Origin: Stappia sp. ES.058
GTDB lineage: Bacteria; Pseudomonadota; Alphaproteobacteria; Rhizobiales; Stappiaceae
Length of the DNA: 64,000 bases
Direction of reading: 5' to 3'
NCBI RefSeq assembly: GCF_900105595.1
Contig: NZ_LT629784.1
Span: forward strand, 744,001 to 808,000
How positions within the stretch are numbered: the stretch's first letter is position 1; the number at the start of each line of letters is the position of its first letter. A program made the translations under genes and the position numbers. Shown one piece after another: positions 19,226 through 26,776 of this stretch. The notes under the pieces are model-generated. The model was not told where the DNA came from, did no database searches, and saw only the letters and a program-made list of their open reading frames with translations.

Positions 19226-20704
19226 ATGACTGTCAGCATTGACATGGGCCAGGCGAGTGCCGGTGGCGCGACCTCTTGTTGTTTCGACCTTGAGGAACTG
19301 CTCGCGACCCGGCTTCTGGTCCAGGGAAACTCGGGATCCGGCAAGTCTCACCTGCTGCGCCGGCTGCTTGAACAGAGCACGGCCTGGGTGCAACAGGTAG
19401 TGATCGATCCCGAAGGGGACTTCGTTTCCCTGTCAGACCGGTTCGGTCATGTGACCGTCGATGCGGCCGGCAGCGAACGGGATCTCGCGGTGATCGCCGC
19501 AAGGGTACGGGCCCATCGCGTTTCCGTTGTCCTCAATCTCGAGGCACTCGAGCCCGACCGGCAGATGAAGGCGGCTGCGGTTTTCCTGAACGCTCTCTTC
19601 GATGCCGAGCGCGATCACTGGTATCCTGTCCTCGTCGTCGTCGACGAGGCGCAGTTGTTTGCGCCCTCAGCGTCGGGCGATACGGGCGAGGAAGCCCGCC
19701 GCGTCGCGCTCGGGGCGATGACCAACCTGATGTGTCGCGGTCGCAAGCGCGGGCTTGCCGGTGTGATTGCCACGCAACGCCTTGCCAAGCTCGCCAAGAA
19801 CGTCGCGGCCGAAGCCTCCAACTTCCTCATGGGCCGGACCTTCCTGGACATCGACATGGCTCGTGCCGCCGATCTTCTGGGCATGGAGAAGCGCCAGGCA
19901 GAGGCCTTCCGCAACCTGGAGCGCGGGCATTTCGTGGCGCTGGGCCCGGCGGTGTCTCGGCGGCCGATGACGGTGCGCATCGGCCCGGTGGAAACGGTCG
20001 GACGCGGCGGCGGTCCCAAGCTCACTCCCTTACCGGAAGGGCGCCCGGAGGAACTTCAGGAGCTCTTGTTCCAGCCGGCCGGCGAACCGGAACGCAGTGC
20101 CGCCGAGAAGCCGAGCATGACGCAACCTGTACCGGCTGCCGATGTGCTGGACCGGCTGACCCGACAGGCCGTGGCGCGCGAAACCGTGGAGACGGATCCG
20201 ATGGACCGCGAGACCTGGGAGCAGGCCGTGGACGCGGTGATCGCGGAATTGCTTGACGACAGCGAGGCGGCCTTTCAGCCCGTTGCGGCGCTCTATCAGG
20301 ACTTTCAGGTGCGGTGCCGGATTGCCCGGCTCCCGGGCCGTCCGCCCGATCTTGCGGCCTTTCGCCAGCGGGTGTCGCTTGCGCGTGCCGGTGTGAACCG
20401 CAGCGAGATCGATCCGCAGGTTTGGTCATCTGCGGAAACGGTGTCGCAGAACCTTCCGGAAGAAATGCGTGGCGTCTATCTGCTGCTCGCCAAATCGGCA
20501 TTGGAGGGCCGGCCCTGCCCAAGCGATGCTGAGATCGCGACGGCGTATGGCACGCGCTCGACGGGCCGTGCGCGCTGGTTGCTCACGCATATGGAAGAGC
20601 AGGGTTTTATCGTCTGCGTCACTGACCTGCGCGGCAATCGGATCGTCACGCTGACGGATCTCGACTGCCAGACGACTGCCCAGCCGGCGCGCGCGGCGAT
20701 TTAG
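19226..20704 (+). CDS. HerA-like (DUF87) P-loop ATPase
   Basis: A start at 19226 (MTVSIDMGQASAGG) is preferred over an in-frame upstream start, though no strong ribosome site is seen. Of 492 residues, the first ~260 form a HerA/FtsK-type ATPase: Walker A VQGNSGSGKSHLL near residue 33, Walker B VLVVVDEAQLFAP, and GVIATQRLAKLAKNVAAEASN as sensor region. The C-terminal part is Glu/Arg-rich and probably helical, with a winged-helix-like end. Related proteins are annotated as DNA-translocating ATPases. No NurA nuclease gene is adjacent, so its role is unknown. Confidence 0.75.
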   Translation: MTVSIDMGQASAGGATSCCFDLEELLATRLLVQGNSGSGKSHLLRRLLEQSTAWVQQVVIDPEGDFVSLSDRFGHVTVDAAGSERDLAVIAARVRAHRVSVVLNLEALEPDRQMKAAAVFLNALFDAERDHWYPVLVVVDEAQLFAPSASGDTGEEARRVALGAMTNLMCRGRKRGLAGVIATQRLAKLAKNVAAEASNFLMGRTFLDIDMARAADLLGMEKRQAEAFRNLERGHFVALGPAVSRRPMTVRIGPVETVGRGGGPKLTPLPEGRPEELQELLFQPAGEPERSAAEKPSMTQPVPAADVLDRLTRQAVARETVETDPMDRETWEQAVDAVIAELLDDSEAAFQPVAALYQDFQVRCRIARLPGRPPDLAAFRQRVSLARAGVNRSEIDPQVWSSAETVSQNLPEEMRGVYLLLAKSALEGRPCPSDAEIATAYGTRSTGRARWLLTHMEEQGFIVCVTDLRGNRIVTLTDLDCQTTAQPARAAI

Positions 20705-20718
20705 CGCCGTCTCGACGA

Positions 20719-21027
20719 TCAGTTGCGCGGTCGAACGACGCGTTCGCAATAGTAGGCGACCGGGCATTGCGCGGTGTCGCGAGTCGGCGCGTAGCTTGGT
20801 CGCAAGATCTCGTAGTGACTGCAATAGCGTCGATCGGCGACAAAACGCGAATAGGTGTACTGGCCGGTCGAAAGGACGATGGCACCCGAACGCTGGACGA
20901 GGTTTTGCGCCTGCGCGCAGGTCATCGTGCGCGTGTCCGGGCGGGCGAGGGCGGCCGACCCGCACAAGACGAGAAGGACGGCTCCGGCGAGGCCTGTGCG
21001 GATGGCATTCGAAGATATCTGAAGCAT
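20719..21027 (-). CDS. Small secreted cysteine-containing protein, hypothetical
   Basis: A 102-residue protein with an N-terminal signal peptide (hydrophobic core then SAALA near residue 28). The mature part has five cysteines (TCAQAQNLV, RRYCSHYE, QCPVAYYCERV), suggesting disulfides in the periplasm. A much longer in-frame ORF upstream runs through the MITE and the ATP-grasp gene and is a shadow. It converges with the HerA-like gene, separated by 14 bp. Similar small secreted proteins occur in Rhizobiales; function is unknown. Confidence 0.65.
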   Translation of the reverse strand: MLQISSNAIRTGLAGAVLLVLCGSAALARPDTRTMTCAQAQNLVQRSGAIVLSTGQYTYSRFVADRRYCSHYEILRPSYAPTRDTAQCPVAYYCERVVRPRN

Positions 21028-21139
21028 GATTTCAACGCGATGCTGTGGTCCGACCGATGGGTTCTTCAGGCAGGATAGGGGCGATCCTTCGACCGTGTCG
21101 AGGCGAACATCCAATGATACATCCCGGCTTGGTTTTGTC

Positions 21140-21408
21140 CTAGGGTCAGGACCTGTTGCCATGACTGAAATGGCGTTCCAGATGACGAGAGATGCAAGGA
21201 AAAGCCCGAAGAGCGGGGCCGTTCCCCGGTCGAGGGCTTTGACGCCGCAGGTCGACGTCAGCTCCAGCGTCCTTCGGATCGGGCGGATCCGCACGGAATG
21301 CCATGTCGCAATCCCTTGAAAGGCTCCAGCCTTCCTGCGGGCTTGCTCCTCGTATCCGCACACATCCGCTCCGACCATCGCAGTCATATCAACAGGTCCT
21401 GACCCTAG
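21140..21408. mobile_element. MITE-like element with 28-bp terminal inverted repeats
   Basis: The ends at 21140-21167 and 21381-21408 are inverted repeats matching at 26 of 28 positions, beginning CTAGGGTCAGGACCTGTTG and ending with ATGACTG. CTAG at each edge could be a 4-bp target duplication (or TA the 2-bp one), leaving a 261-bp body. No transposase ORF fits inside, so it is non-autonomous and would need a transposase elsewhere in the genome. It fills most of the gap between the small secreted protein gene and the ATP-grasp gene, ending 9 bp before the latter's start. Confidence 0.75.
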
Positions 21409-21417
21409 CATCGGGGC

Positions 21418-22554
21418 ATGTCCAAGACCGTTCTGCTCACCCTTGGCCGGATGCCCAAATGCCTGGACCTTGCGCGGGGATTTCATGCGCTTGGCTGGCG
21501 GGTCGTCGTCGCCGAGCCGTTCGCCTGGCATCTGTGCCGGGCATTGCGGGCCGTTGAGAAATCCGTGCGCGTGGCCGCGCCGGCGAATGATCCAGAGCGC
21601 TACCTGGATGACCTGCGCGCGGTGATCAAGCGCGAAAGCGTCGATCTCGTCGTTCCGGTCTCCGAGGAAACGCTGCACGTGGCCCGTCTGGCGGCCGACC
21701 ACCCCGGCGGCGCCCGGCTTTACGCTCCGCCGCAGCCCGAGTTGATCGATCTTCACGACAAGCTGCGGTTTGCAACCATGATGCGCGCGCTTGGCCCGAC
21801 GGTGGCCGAAACGCATGCAGCGGCGAGCGAGGCCGGACGGGCGCTTGCCGCACGGCGCGATTACGTGCTCAAGCCCGCCAACTCCTGTGCAGGGCTGGGC
21901 GTCTCGCTGCATGCCGCCGGCACTCGCTTGCCGCTCACCGGCATGGTGGTTCAGGAGCACCTTGAGGGACGACATCTCAGCAGCTTCTCGATCCTGCACG
22001 AGGGGAACGTTCGGGCAACCAGTGTCTACTGCGGTCTGGTGATGAGCGGCACTGTCGCGGTGTGTTTTGACCGGGTGGCGGCGCATCACGACGTTGAGGA
22101 TTTTATCGTCGGGCTTGGGCAAAAAACCGGCTACAGCGGATTTGTGTCCTTCGATTTCATCGAGGGGTCCAACGGTCAAATCCAGGCGATCGAGTGCAAC
22201 CCGCGGGTGACAAGCGGCATCCATTTTCTCGAAGCCAAGGATGTCGCGGCGGCGATTGCCGACCCGCACGCAAAATGGCCGGTCCGCTTTCGCCCGCACA
22301 CCTTGATGCAGCAGTTCTATCCCTGCCTGATCGAATGGCAGTCCTCGCTCTTCAACGGGCGGGAGCGGGATGTGAAATGGCGGGTGATGCGCCTGGTGCG
22401 CGACGTCACCTGGGACCGGTGCGATCCCCTGGTCTTTCCGACGATGGCATTCACCTCCTATCCAATCCTTGTGCCTGCGGTCTTTCAAGGGAAGCCGATG
22501 GGCGAGGCGGCGACCAAAGACATCGTCTGGTCCGGCGTGCAGGCGGAGTTTTAG
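21418..22554 (+). CDS. ATP-grasp superfamily enzyme
   Basis: A 378-residue ATP-grasp ligase-like protein. The pre-ATP-grasp domain (MSKTVLLTLGRMPKCLDLAR) is followed by VLKPANSCAGLGVSL and VQEHLEGRHLSSFS, the ATP-binding strands, and by SFDFIEGSNGQIQAIECNPRVTSG, where Asp, Glu and Asn bind metal. The layout resembles carbamoyl-phosphate synthase large-chain-like ATP-grasps, but the substrate is unknown. It starts 9 bp after the MITE-like element, so its original promoter may have been displaced. Its last 4 bp overlap the end of the convergent P450 gene. Confidence 0.8.
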   Translation: MSKTVLLTLGRMPKCLDLARGFHALGWRVVVAEPFAWHLCRALRAVEKSVRVAAPANDPERYLDDLRAVIKRESVDLVVPVSEETLHVARLAADHPGGARLYAPPQPELIDLHDKLRFATMMRALGPTVAETHAAASEAGRALAARRDYVLKPANSCAGLGVSLHAAGTRLPLTGMVVQEHLEGRHLSSFSILHEGNVRATSVYCGLVMSGTVAVCFDRVAAHHDVEDFIVGLGQKTGYSGFVSFDFIEGSNGQIQAIECNPRVTSGIHFLEAKDVAAAIADPHAKWPVRFRPHTLMQQFYPCLIEWQSSLFNGRERDVKWRVMRLVRDVTWDRCDPLVFPTMAFTSYPILVPAVFQGKPMGEAATKDIVWSGVQAEF

Positions 22555-23963
22555 CCGCGCCGGGTGATCCGCATCATCACCTGATCCGCGGGACGGGTTG
22601 TCAGCCGCGCGGCCGGGCGCACCGTTTCCGGCGCAAGCGCCTCGAAATCGAAACGGCGCAATAGCCGGGCAAGAATCAGCGCGCTTTCCGTTTGTGCGAA
22701 AGCCGCGCCGATGCAGATGCGCGGACCGAGGCCGAAGGGGAGGTAGGTTCCGTAGCGAATCTCGGCCTCGCGCTCCGGCGCAAACCGGTCCGGATCGAAG
22801 ACGTCCGGATTGTCCCAGTGCGCGTGATGACGGTGGATGACCCAGGGCGCGATCATGATCAGCGCGCCGCGCTTGATCCGGCGCCCGCCAAGGCTCGTGT
22901 CGGCCATGGCGACGCGCGGCAGGAAGGTGATCGGCGGATAGAGCCGCAGCGTTTCGCGAAACAATTGCCGCGTGTAGGCGAGCCTTTTGGTGTGTTCGAT
23001 CTCGACCGGGCCATCGCCCGCTACCGCCTGTACCTCCGCACGCACCCGCGCCGCGATGTCAGGGCGGATGGAGAGAATGAAAAACAGCCATGTAAGCACG
23101 CTGGCGGTCGTCTCGTGTCCGGCCAGAAAAAAGACGCCGAGCTGGTCGATCAACTCCTCCCGGGTGAAGCGGGCGCCGTTTCCCTCCTGCGTGTCACGTG
23201 CGCCGATGACCGCCGAGGCAATGTCGTTGTAGGCGCCGCCGTCCGCCAGGTGGGTGTCGATCATCTCGCCCAGATGCCGGCGGATGCGGGCGCAGGCGGC
23301 AAGCACTTCCGGCGGCTGCGCGACAGGATGAAAGGCGGGATCGAAGATCAACCGCGACAGTTTCACATGCGCGACATGCCGCTCGAACGCGGCGAAATCC
23401 GCAAACACGTCATGGGCGATCCGTGATTGAAGCGGCGTCGAAAACACCGTCCGTGTGATGATGTCGGCCGTCAGATGGCTCATGGCAAGGTCGAGCGAGA
23501 CAGGTGTCCGTTCAGCCGCCGCGCCGTCCAGACGGGTCTCATGGGCGTCGACGGCGGCCTGCATTGCGGTGAAGGCCCGGTTCAGCCGAATATGGGAAAA
23601 GGCGGGGTCGATCATCTCCCTTTGCCGGCGCCAGCGCGCGCCCGCCGACACGAAGATGGAATCCCCGACGAGCGGCTCCAGCGCGCCGACCATCAGGTCG
23701 CTCTTTGGAAAAATCTGGTCGGGATCCTTGAGGACGTGAAGCACCAGGTCCGGATCGTTCACAATCACCGTGGAGCGACGGGAATATCCAAGGGGACCAA
23801 TGGACATGCGATAGGCTGCGGCCGGCAACAGACCGAGCAGGTCTCCGTCGCCCCGCCAGACGCAGCGTAGTAGCGCCAGAAGCGAGGGCAGGGAGCGGGT
23901 GCGGGGGGGCGCGTACAATGCGGCCTCGAAAAGGTGCGGAAGACCGTTCGAAGAATAGTCCAT
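22551..23963 (-). CDS. Cytochrome P450
   Basis: A 470-residue class with all P450 hallmarks: WRRQREMIDPAFS (C helix), AGHETTAS (I-helix oxygen activation), ETLR of the K helix, and FGLGPRICIG with Cys417 as haem ligand. There is no N-terminal membrane anchor, so it is soluble. The overall look is of the CYP4/97/175-like group, which includes carotenoid hydroxylases, but family-level assignment needs a search. It diverges from the membrane protein gene at 24023 across a TGT-N12-ACA palindrome of the PpsR type, which hints at a link to the photosynthesis regulon. No ferredoxin gene is adjacent. Confidence 0.92.
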   Translation of the reverse strand: MDYSSNGLPHLFEAALYAPPRTRSLPSLLALLRCVWRGDGDLLGLLPAAAYRMSIGPLGYSRRSTVIVNDPDLVLHVLKDPDQIFPKSDLMVGALEPLVGDSIFVSAGARWRRQREMIDPAFSHIRLNRAFTAMQAAVDAHETRLDGAAAERTPVSLDLAMSHLTADIITRTVFSTPLQSRIAHDVFADFAAFERHVAHVKLSRLIFDPAFHPVAQPPEVLAACARIRRHLGEMIDTHLADGGAYNDIASAVIGARDTQEGNGARFTREELIDQLGVFFLAGHETTASVLTWLFFILSIRPDIAARVRAEVQAVAGDGPVEIEHTKRLAYTRQLFRETLRLYPPITFLPRVAMADTSLGGRRIKRGALIMIAPWVIHRHHAHWDNPDVFDPDRFAPEREAEIRYGTYLPFGLGPRICIGAAFAQTESALILARLLRRFDFEALAPETVRPAARLTTRPADQVMMRITRRG

Positions 23964-24000
23964 TCTTCATGACGATAAAATATGTAATAAAAATATTACA
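23957..24000. promoter_or_regulatory. Candidate PpsR site between P450 and membrane protein genes
   Basis: A perfect 20-bp inverted repeat (ATGTAATA, 4-bp spacer, TATTACAT, at 23982-24001) contains TGT-N12-ACA at 23983-24000, the PpsR/CrtJ core. A degenerate second copy, AGT-N12-ACG, sits at 23957-23974 with exactly 8 bp between them, the classical PpsR pair spacing, and covers the P450 start codon. The inner C and G of the PpsR consensus are missing in the strong copy, so another regulator is possible. Confidence 0.55.
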
Positions 24001-24022
24001 TCAGTGATGCGCTGGGGGTGGG

Positions 24023-24754
24023 ATGATCTGGGTGTTCGAGGCTTTCGTGATTGTCCATATCATTACCGGCGCAACGGGTCTCGTGGCGTTCTGGGTGCCG
24101 GTGGTCGGCCGCAAGGGCGGCGACACCCACAGGCGGTTTGGCCGCATTTTCACCTTTGCCATGCTTGCAACCGGAACGGCTGCGATCGGCATCAGCATCT
24201 CCACCCTGATCGCACCCCTGGAAACCCATCCGCATTTGCCCGATGCGGCCTTCGTGCGCGGCATCTTCGGCTGGATGATGCTCTATCTCGCGGTGCTGAC
24301 GATCAATCTGGCCTGGTACGGCTGGCTCTGCATCACCTTGAAGCGAGATCGCTCCGCCATGCGAACACCGGTCAACCTCGGTCTTCAGGGGTTCCTTACG
24401 GTGCTGGCAATCAACTGCGTTGCGCAGGGAATTCTGATCGGCGAACCGCTGATGATCGGCATCTCCGGTATCGGTTTCGCGGCTGTCGCCACCAATCTTT
24501 TCTATCTCTACCGCAGACGGCCGCACCCGCTAGGCTGGCTCAGGGAGCACGTCAAGGCGCTGGTCGGGGCTGGTATTTCCGTCTACACGGCATTCTTTGC
24601 GTTTGGGGCCGTGCGCCTGATGCCCGAGATCGCTCTGAACCCGGTTCTGTGGAGCGTCCCCTTGATGGTCGGCCTTGCAATCATCATGTACCAATGGCGC
24701 GTCATCGCGCGAAAGGGGGGGCGCCGGGATCGAAAACGCCTGGCAGCCGCATGA
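24023..24754 (+). CDS. Multi-pass membrane protein, DUF2306-like
   Basis: A 243-residue protein with about seven hydrophobic helices and short charged loops; an HxxxG-rich start (FVIVHIITGATGLVAFW) and RKGGDTHRRFGRIF after the second helix resemble DUF2306-type membrane proteins, whose function is unknown. It diverges from the P450 gene and lies before tspO in the same direction. The Lys/Arg-rich C-terminus is cytoplasmic by the positive-inside rule. Confidence 0.65.
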   Translation: MIWVFEAFVIVHIITGATGLVAFWVPVVGRKGGDTHRRFGRIFTFAMLATGTAAIGISISTLIAPLETHPHLPDAAFVRGIFGWMMLYLAVLTINLAWYGWLCITLKRDRSAMRTPVNLGLQGFLTVLAINCVAQGILIGEPLMIGISGIGFAAVATNLFYLYRRRPHPLGWLREHVKALVGAGISVYTAFFAFGAVRLMPEIALNPVLWSVPLMVGLAIIMYQWRVIARKGGRRDRKRLAAA

Positions 24755-24814
24755 AACGTCTGCTTGCGAACTGCGAAGCACCGTTTCGCCGCGATTGATG
24801 CTATCGTGTTGGAC

Positions 24815-24833
24815 GTAAGGTTTGAAACCTTGC
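24815..24833. promoter_or_regulatory. Inverted repeat upstream of tspO
   Basis: A perfect 15-bp palindrome, AAGGTTT-G-AAACCTT (24817-24831), with weak flanking pairs lies 38 bp before the tspO start. Its position suits an operator or a leader hairpin; no regulator can be named. Confidence 0.4.
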
Positions 24834-24870
24834 GCTAAAGGGCCGTTTGCAACTTCTCGGGAAGGACCTC

Positions 24871-25335
24871 ATGACGCTGGCCATCATCGTGCTGCTCGTG
24901 TTTGCGACTGCGTCAAGCGGCGCGATCTTCAAACCGGGAGACTGGTACACCGGCCTTCAGCGCCCGGACTGGACGCCCCCGAACTGGGCGTTTCCGGTCG
25001 TATGGACCGCGCTCTACATCATGATTGCATTCGCCGGCTGGCTGGTGTTCTCCGCTGAAGGCCTTGGTCTTGCAATGGGGATCTGGGGTGCGCAGCTTGT
25101 GTTCAATGCCGCGTGGTCGTGGCTGTTCTTCGGAATGCGTCGCATGGATCTTGCGTTGATGGATATCGGCGCGCTGCTCGCCTCGATTTTTGCCTTCATG
25201 GTCACCGCAAGCACCGTGTCTGTTCTGGCGGCGGCGCTGTTCGTGCCTTACGCGATCTGGGTGATGACGGCGGGCTACCTTAACTATCGAATGATCCGGC
25301 TCAATCCGGATCAGGTGCCGGCCAGAGCCGGCTGA
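24871..25335 (+). CDS. tspO: Tryptophan-rich sensory protein TspO
   Basis: The ATG at 24871 follows a GGGAAGGA ribosome site; the eight-residue upstream extension is unlikely. The 154-residue protein has five membrane helices and the TspO/MBR signature WYTGLQRPDWTPPNWAF, followed by WTALYIMIAFAGW and NAAWSWLFFGMRRMDLAL. In Rhodobacter, TspO is an outer-membrane tetrapyrrole-binding protein that modulates expression of photosynthesis genes through the PpsR/AppA route, and its gene sits in the carotenoid part of the cluster. Here it lies 1.4 kb from bchP. Confidence 0.93.
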   Translation: MTLAIIVLLVFATASSGAIFKPGDWYTGLQRPDWTPPNWAFPVVWTALYIMIAFAGWLVFSAEGLGLAMGIWGAQLVFNAAWSWLFFGMRRMDLALMDIGALLASIFAFMVTASTVSVLAAALFVPYAIWVMTAGYLNYRMIRLNPDQVPARAG

Positions 25336-25524
25336 GAACCACCCGTGCGGGGGGCAGGGAGCGCCTGACCAGCCGAACCCCGATCTTGAAGTCGGGCGGC
25401 ATGCACATCATTCTCGTCACGGTCTGTCGGACATGGCCTGAAACAGACGATAGGTGGCGCGCAGTTTTTCCACATCGGAGTTGATCTCCACGTCCGGATA
25501 CCCAACGTGAAAGGAGCCAAACAG

Positions 25525-25812
25525 ATGGCAGACAAAGACGCATATATCGAAAAGACCAAGGCGCAGCTCGATCAATGGAATGCGGAAATCGACAAGCTGA
25601 GGGCCAAGGCCGACGAAGCCAATGCCGATGCGCGCATTCAGTACGAGCGTGAAATTGAAAAGCTGCAGGCGCACCAGCAGGAAGCCGAAGGCAAGCTCAA
25701 GGACCTGCGTGCTGCCGGCGACGATGCCTGGAGCGACATGAAGGCCGGCTACGAAAAGGCCTGGAAGAACCTTGGCGATGCGGTGGAATCCGCCATGTCG
25801 CGGTTCAGGTAA
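25525..25812 (+). CDS. Small cytoplasmic coiled-coil protein
   Basis: The start at 25525 follows AAAGGAGCC at 8 bp. The 95-residue product is almost entirely charged heptad sequence (Lys, Glu, Ala, Gln) predicted to form a coiled coil, without signal peptide. Its C-terminal motif DDAWSDMKAGYEKAWKNL is repeated in diverged form at the end of the next gene product, so the two are probably paralogues. Similar proteins are annotated as conserved hypotheticals in Proteobacteria; function is unknown. Confidence 0.7.
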   Translation: MADKDAYIEKTKAQLDQWNAEIDKLRAKADEANADARIQYEREIEKLQAHQQEAEGKLKDLRAAGDDAWSDMKAGYEKAWKNLGDAVESAMSRFR

Positions 25813-25869
25813 CCTCGTCTCCCGCGTCGCTCTCATTCTCCAGTCTTCCTGATCGGGAAAGGATTTGAC

Positions 25870-26358
25870 ATGAAAGCACTGAAGTCATTTCGCGTTGTCG
25901 CCCTTGCCGGATTTCTTGCCGTGCCTGCGGGCCTCGTTGCCGCACAGGAGCAGGACAAGAGGCTGACGACCTCCGAAGATGTCCGCGCGGAGATATCGCA
26001 GGCGATGGAGGCGATCGCCGACTACAGCGCGCAGGAGCGGGACGAAGCTCTAGCCTCCGCGCGCGAGGCGATGACCGAACTGGATGCCGAGATCGAGCGT
26101 CGGGCCGATGCCTTGCGTGACAGCTGGAACGATATGAGCGAGCAGGCGCGCAAGACGGCACGCGAACAGCTCGCCGAAATGCGGGAGGCGCGCAACACCC
26201 TTGGTGAGCGATACGGCGCGTTGCAGGCGGGAACCGCAGATGCCTGGCAGGAGCTCAAGAGCGGTTTTGCCAACGCTTATGATCGGTTGAACGCTGCATG
26301 GTCGGAACCCGAGACGAAAAAGCCGACCGAAAAGCCGACCGATACGCCAGCGAACTGA
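25870..26358 (+). CDS. Exported coiled-coil protein
   Basis: A 162-residue protein starting with a signal peptide that ends VAAQ near residue 25. The mature part is a long charged helix (ERRADALRDSWNDMSEQARKT region) ending with TADAWQELKSGFANAYDRL, a diverged copy of the C-terminal motif of the preceding gene, then a Thr/Pro/Lys-rich tail. A periplasmic location is inferred. It lies 57 bp after its neighbour and before a strong hairpin, suggesting a two-gene unit. Confidence 0.7.
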   Translation: MKALKSFRVVALAGFLAVPAGLVAAQEQDKRLTTSEDVRAEISQAMEAIADYSAQERDEALASAREAMTELDAEIERRADALRDSWNDMSEQARKTAREQLAEMREARNTLGERYGALQAGTADAWQELKSGFANAYDRLNAAWSEPETKKPTEKPTDTPAN

Positions 26359-26425
26359 CGCTCGGTCGTCTTGCGCTGCAGAAGCGTTCCCGCCGGCGCG
26401 GCGAGCAACAGTCTGTGGTACGCCG

Positions 26426-26476
26426 AAACGACAAACGCCGGGGTCTGTATCGACAGGCGTCCGGCGCTTGTCGTTT
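26426..26476. terminator. Bidirectional terminator-like hairpin
   Basis: A long imperfect inverted repeat begins AAACGACAAACGCCGG and ends CCGGCGCTTGTCGTTT, with about 16 paired bases in each arm. It lies between two convergent genes. The arms begin with AAA and end with TTT, so each strand shows a short U run after the stem, consistent with a bidirectional terminator. Confidence 0.65.
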
Positions 26477-26769
26477 CAGCCGATCCGTGAGGGCCGCAGT
26501 CTGGCCATCAGGTCGAGAAGGTGGGCTGCAAGGCTCGCCGCCAGACACAGGGCGATCAACAACGCGCCGCCCCGACCGGCAAGGCCGAGATAGAGCGCCA
26601 TCATCAGCGCAATTCCGGAAAGACCGTTCAGCAGCAGCGAGCGACGAAGCGCTGTGTCGCGAATGGCGAGCGCGATCACGGCAAGTTCCAGTGTCAGAAC
26701 GCATAGCGCGATCAGAGCGATCGCGCCGCTGTGCGTGAGACTGTCGAGCAGGTGAAGCGTCGCGGTCAT
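26476..26769 (-). CDS. Small membrane protein, three helices
   Basis: A 97-residue protein of hydrophobic segments near residues 12-35, 42-65 and 68-90 separated by short charged turns (RDTALRR), with an Arg-rich C-terminus. No family is recognised. It lies 7 bp downstream of the bchP stop in the same direction, so it may be the last gene of the bchG operon. Confidence 0.55.
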   Translation of the reverse strand: MTATLHLLDSLTHSGAIALIALCVLTLELAVIALAIRDTALRRSLLLNGLSGIALMMALYLGLAGRGGALLIALCLAASLAAHLLDLMARLRPSRIG

Positions 26770-26776
26770 GGCGGCG

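Noticed and set aside
20719..22488. A 589-codon minus-strand open frame spanning the ATP-grasp gene and MITE
   Set aside because: Only the last 102 codons have a signal peptide and normal composition. The rest is the GC-rich shadow of the ATP-grasp gene.
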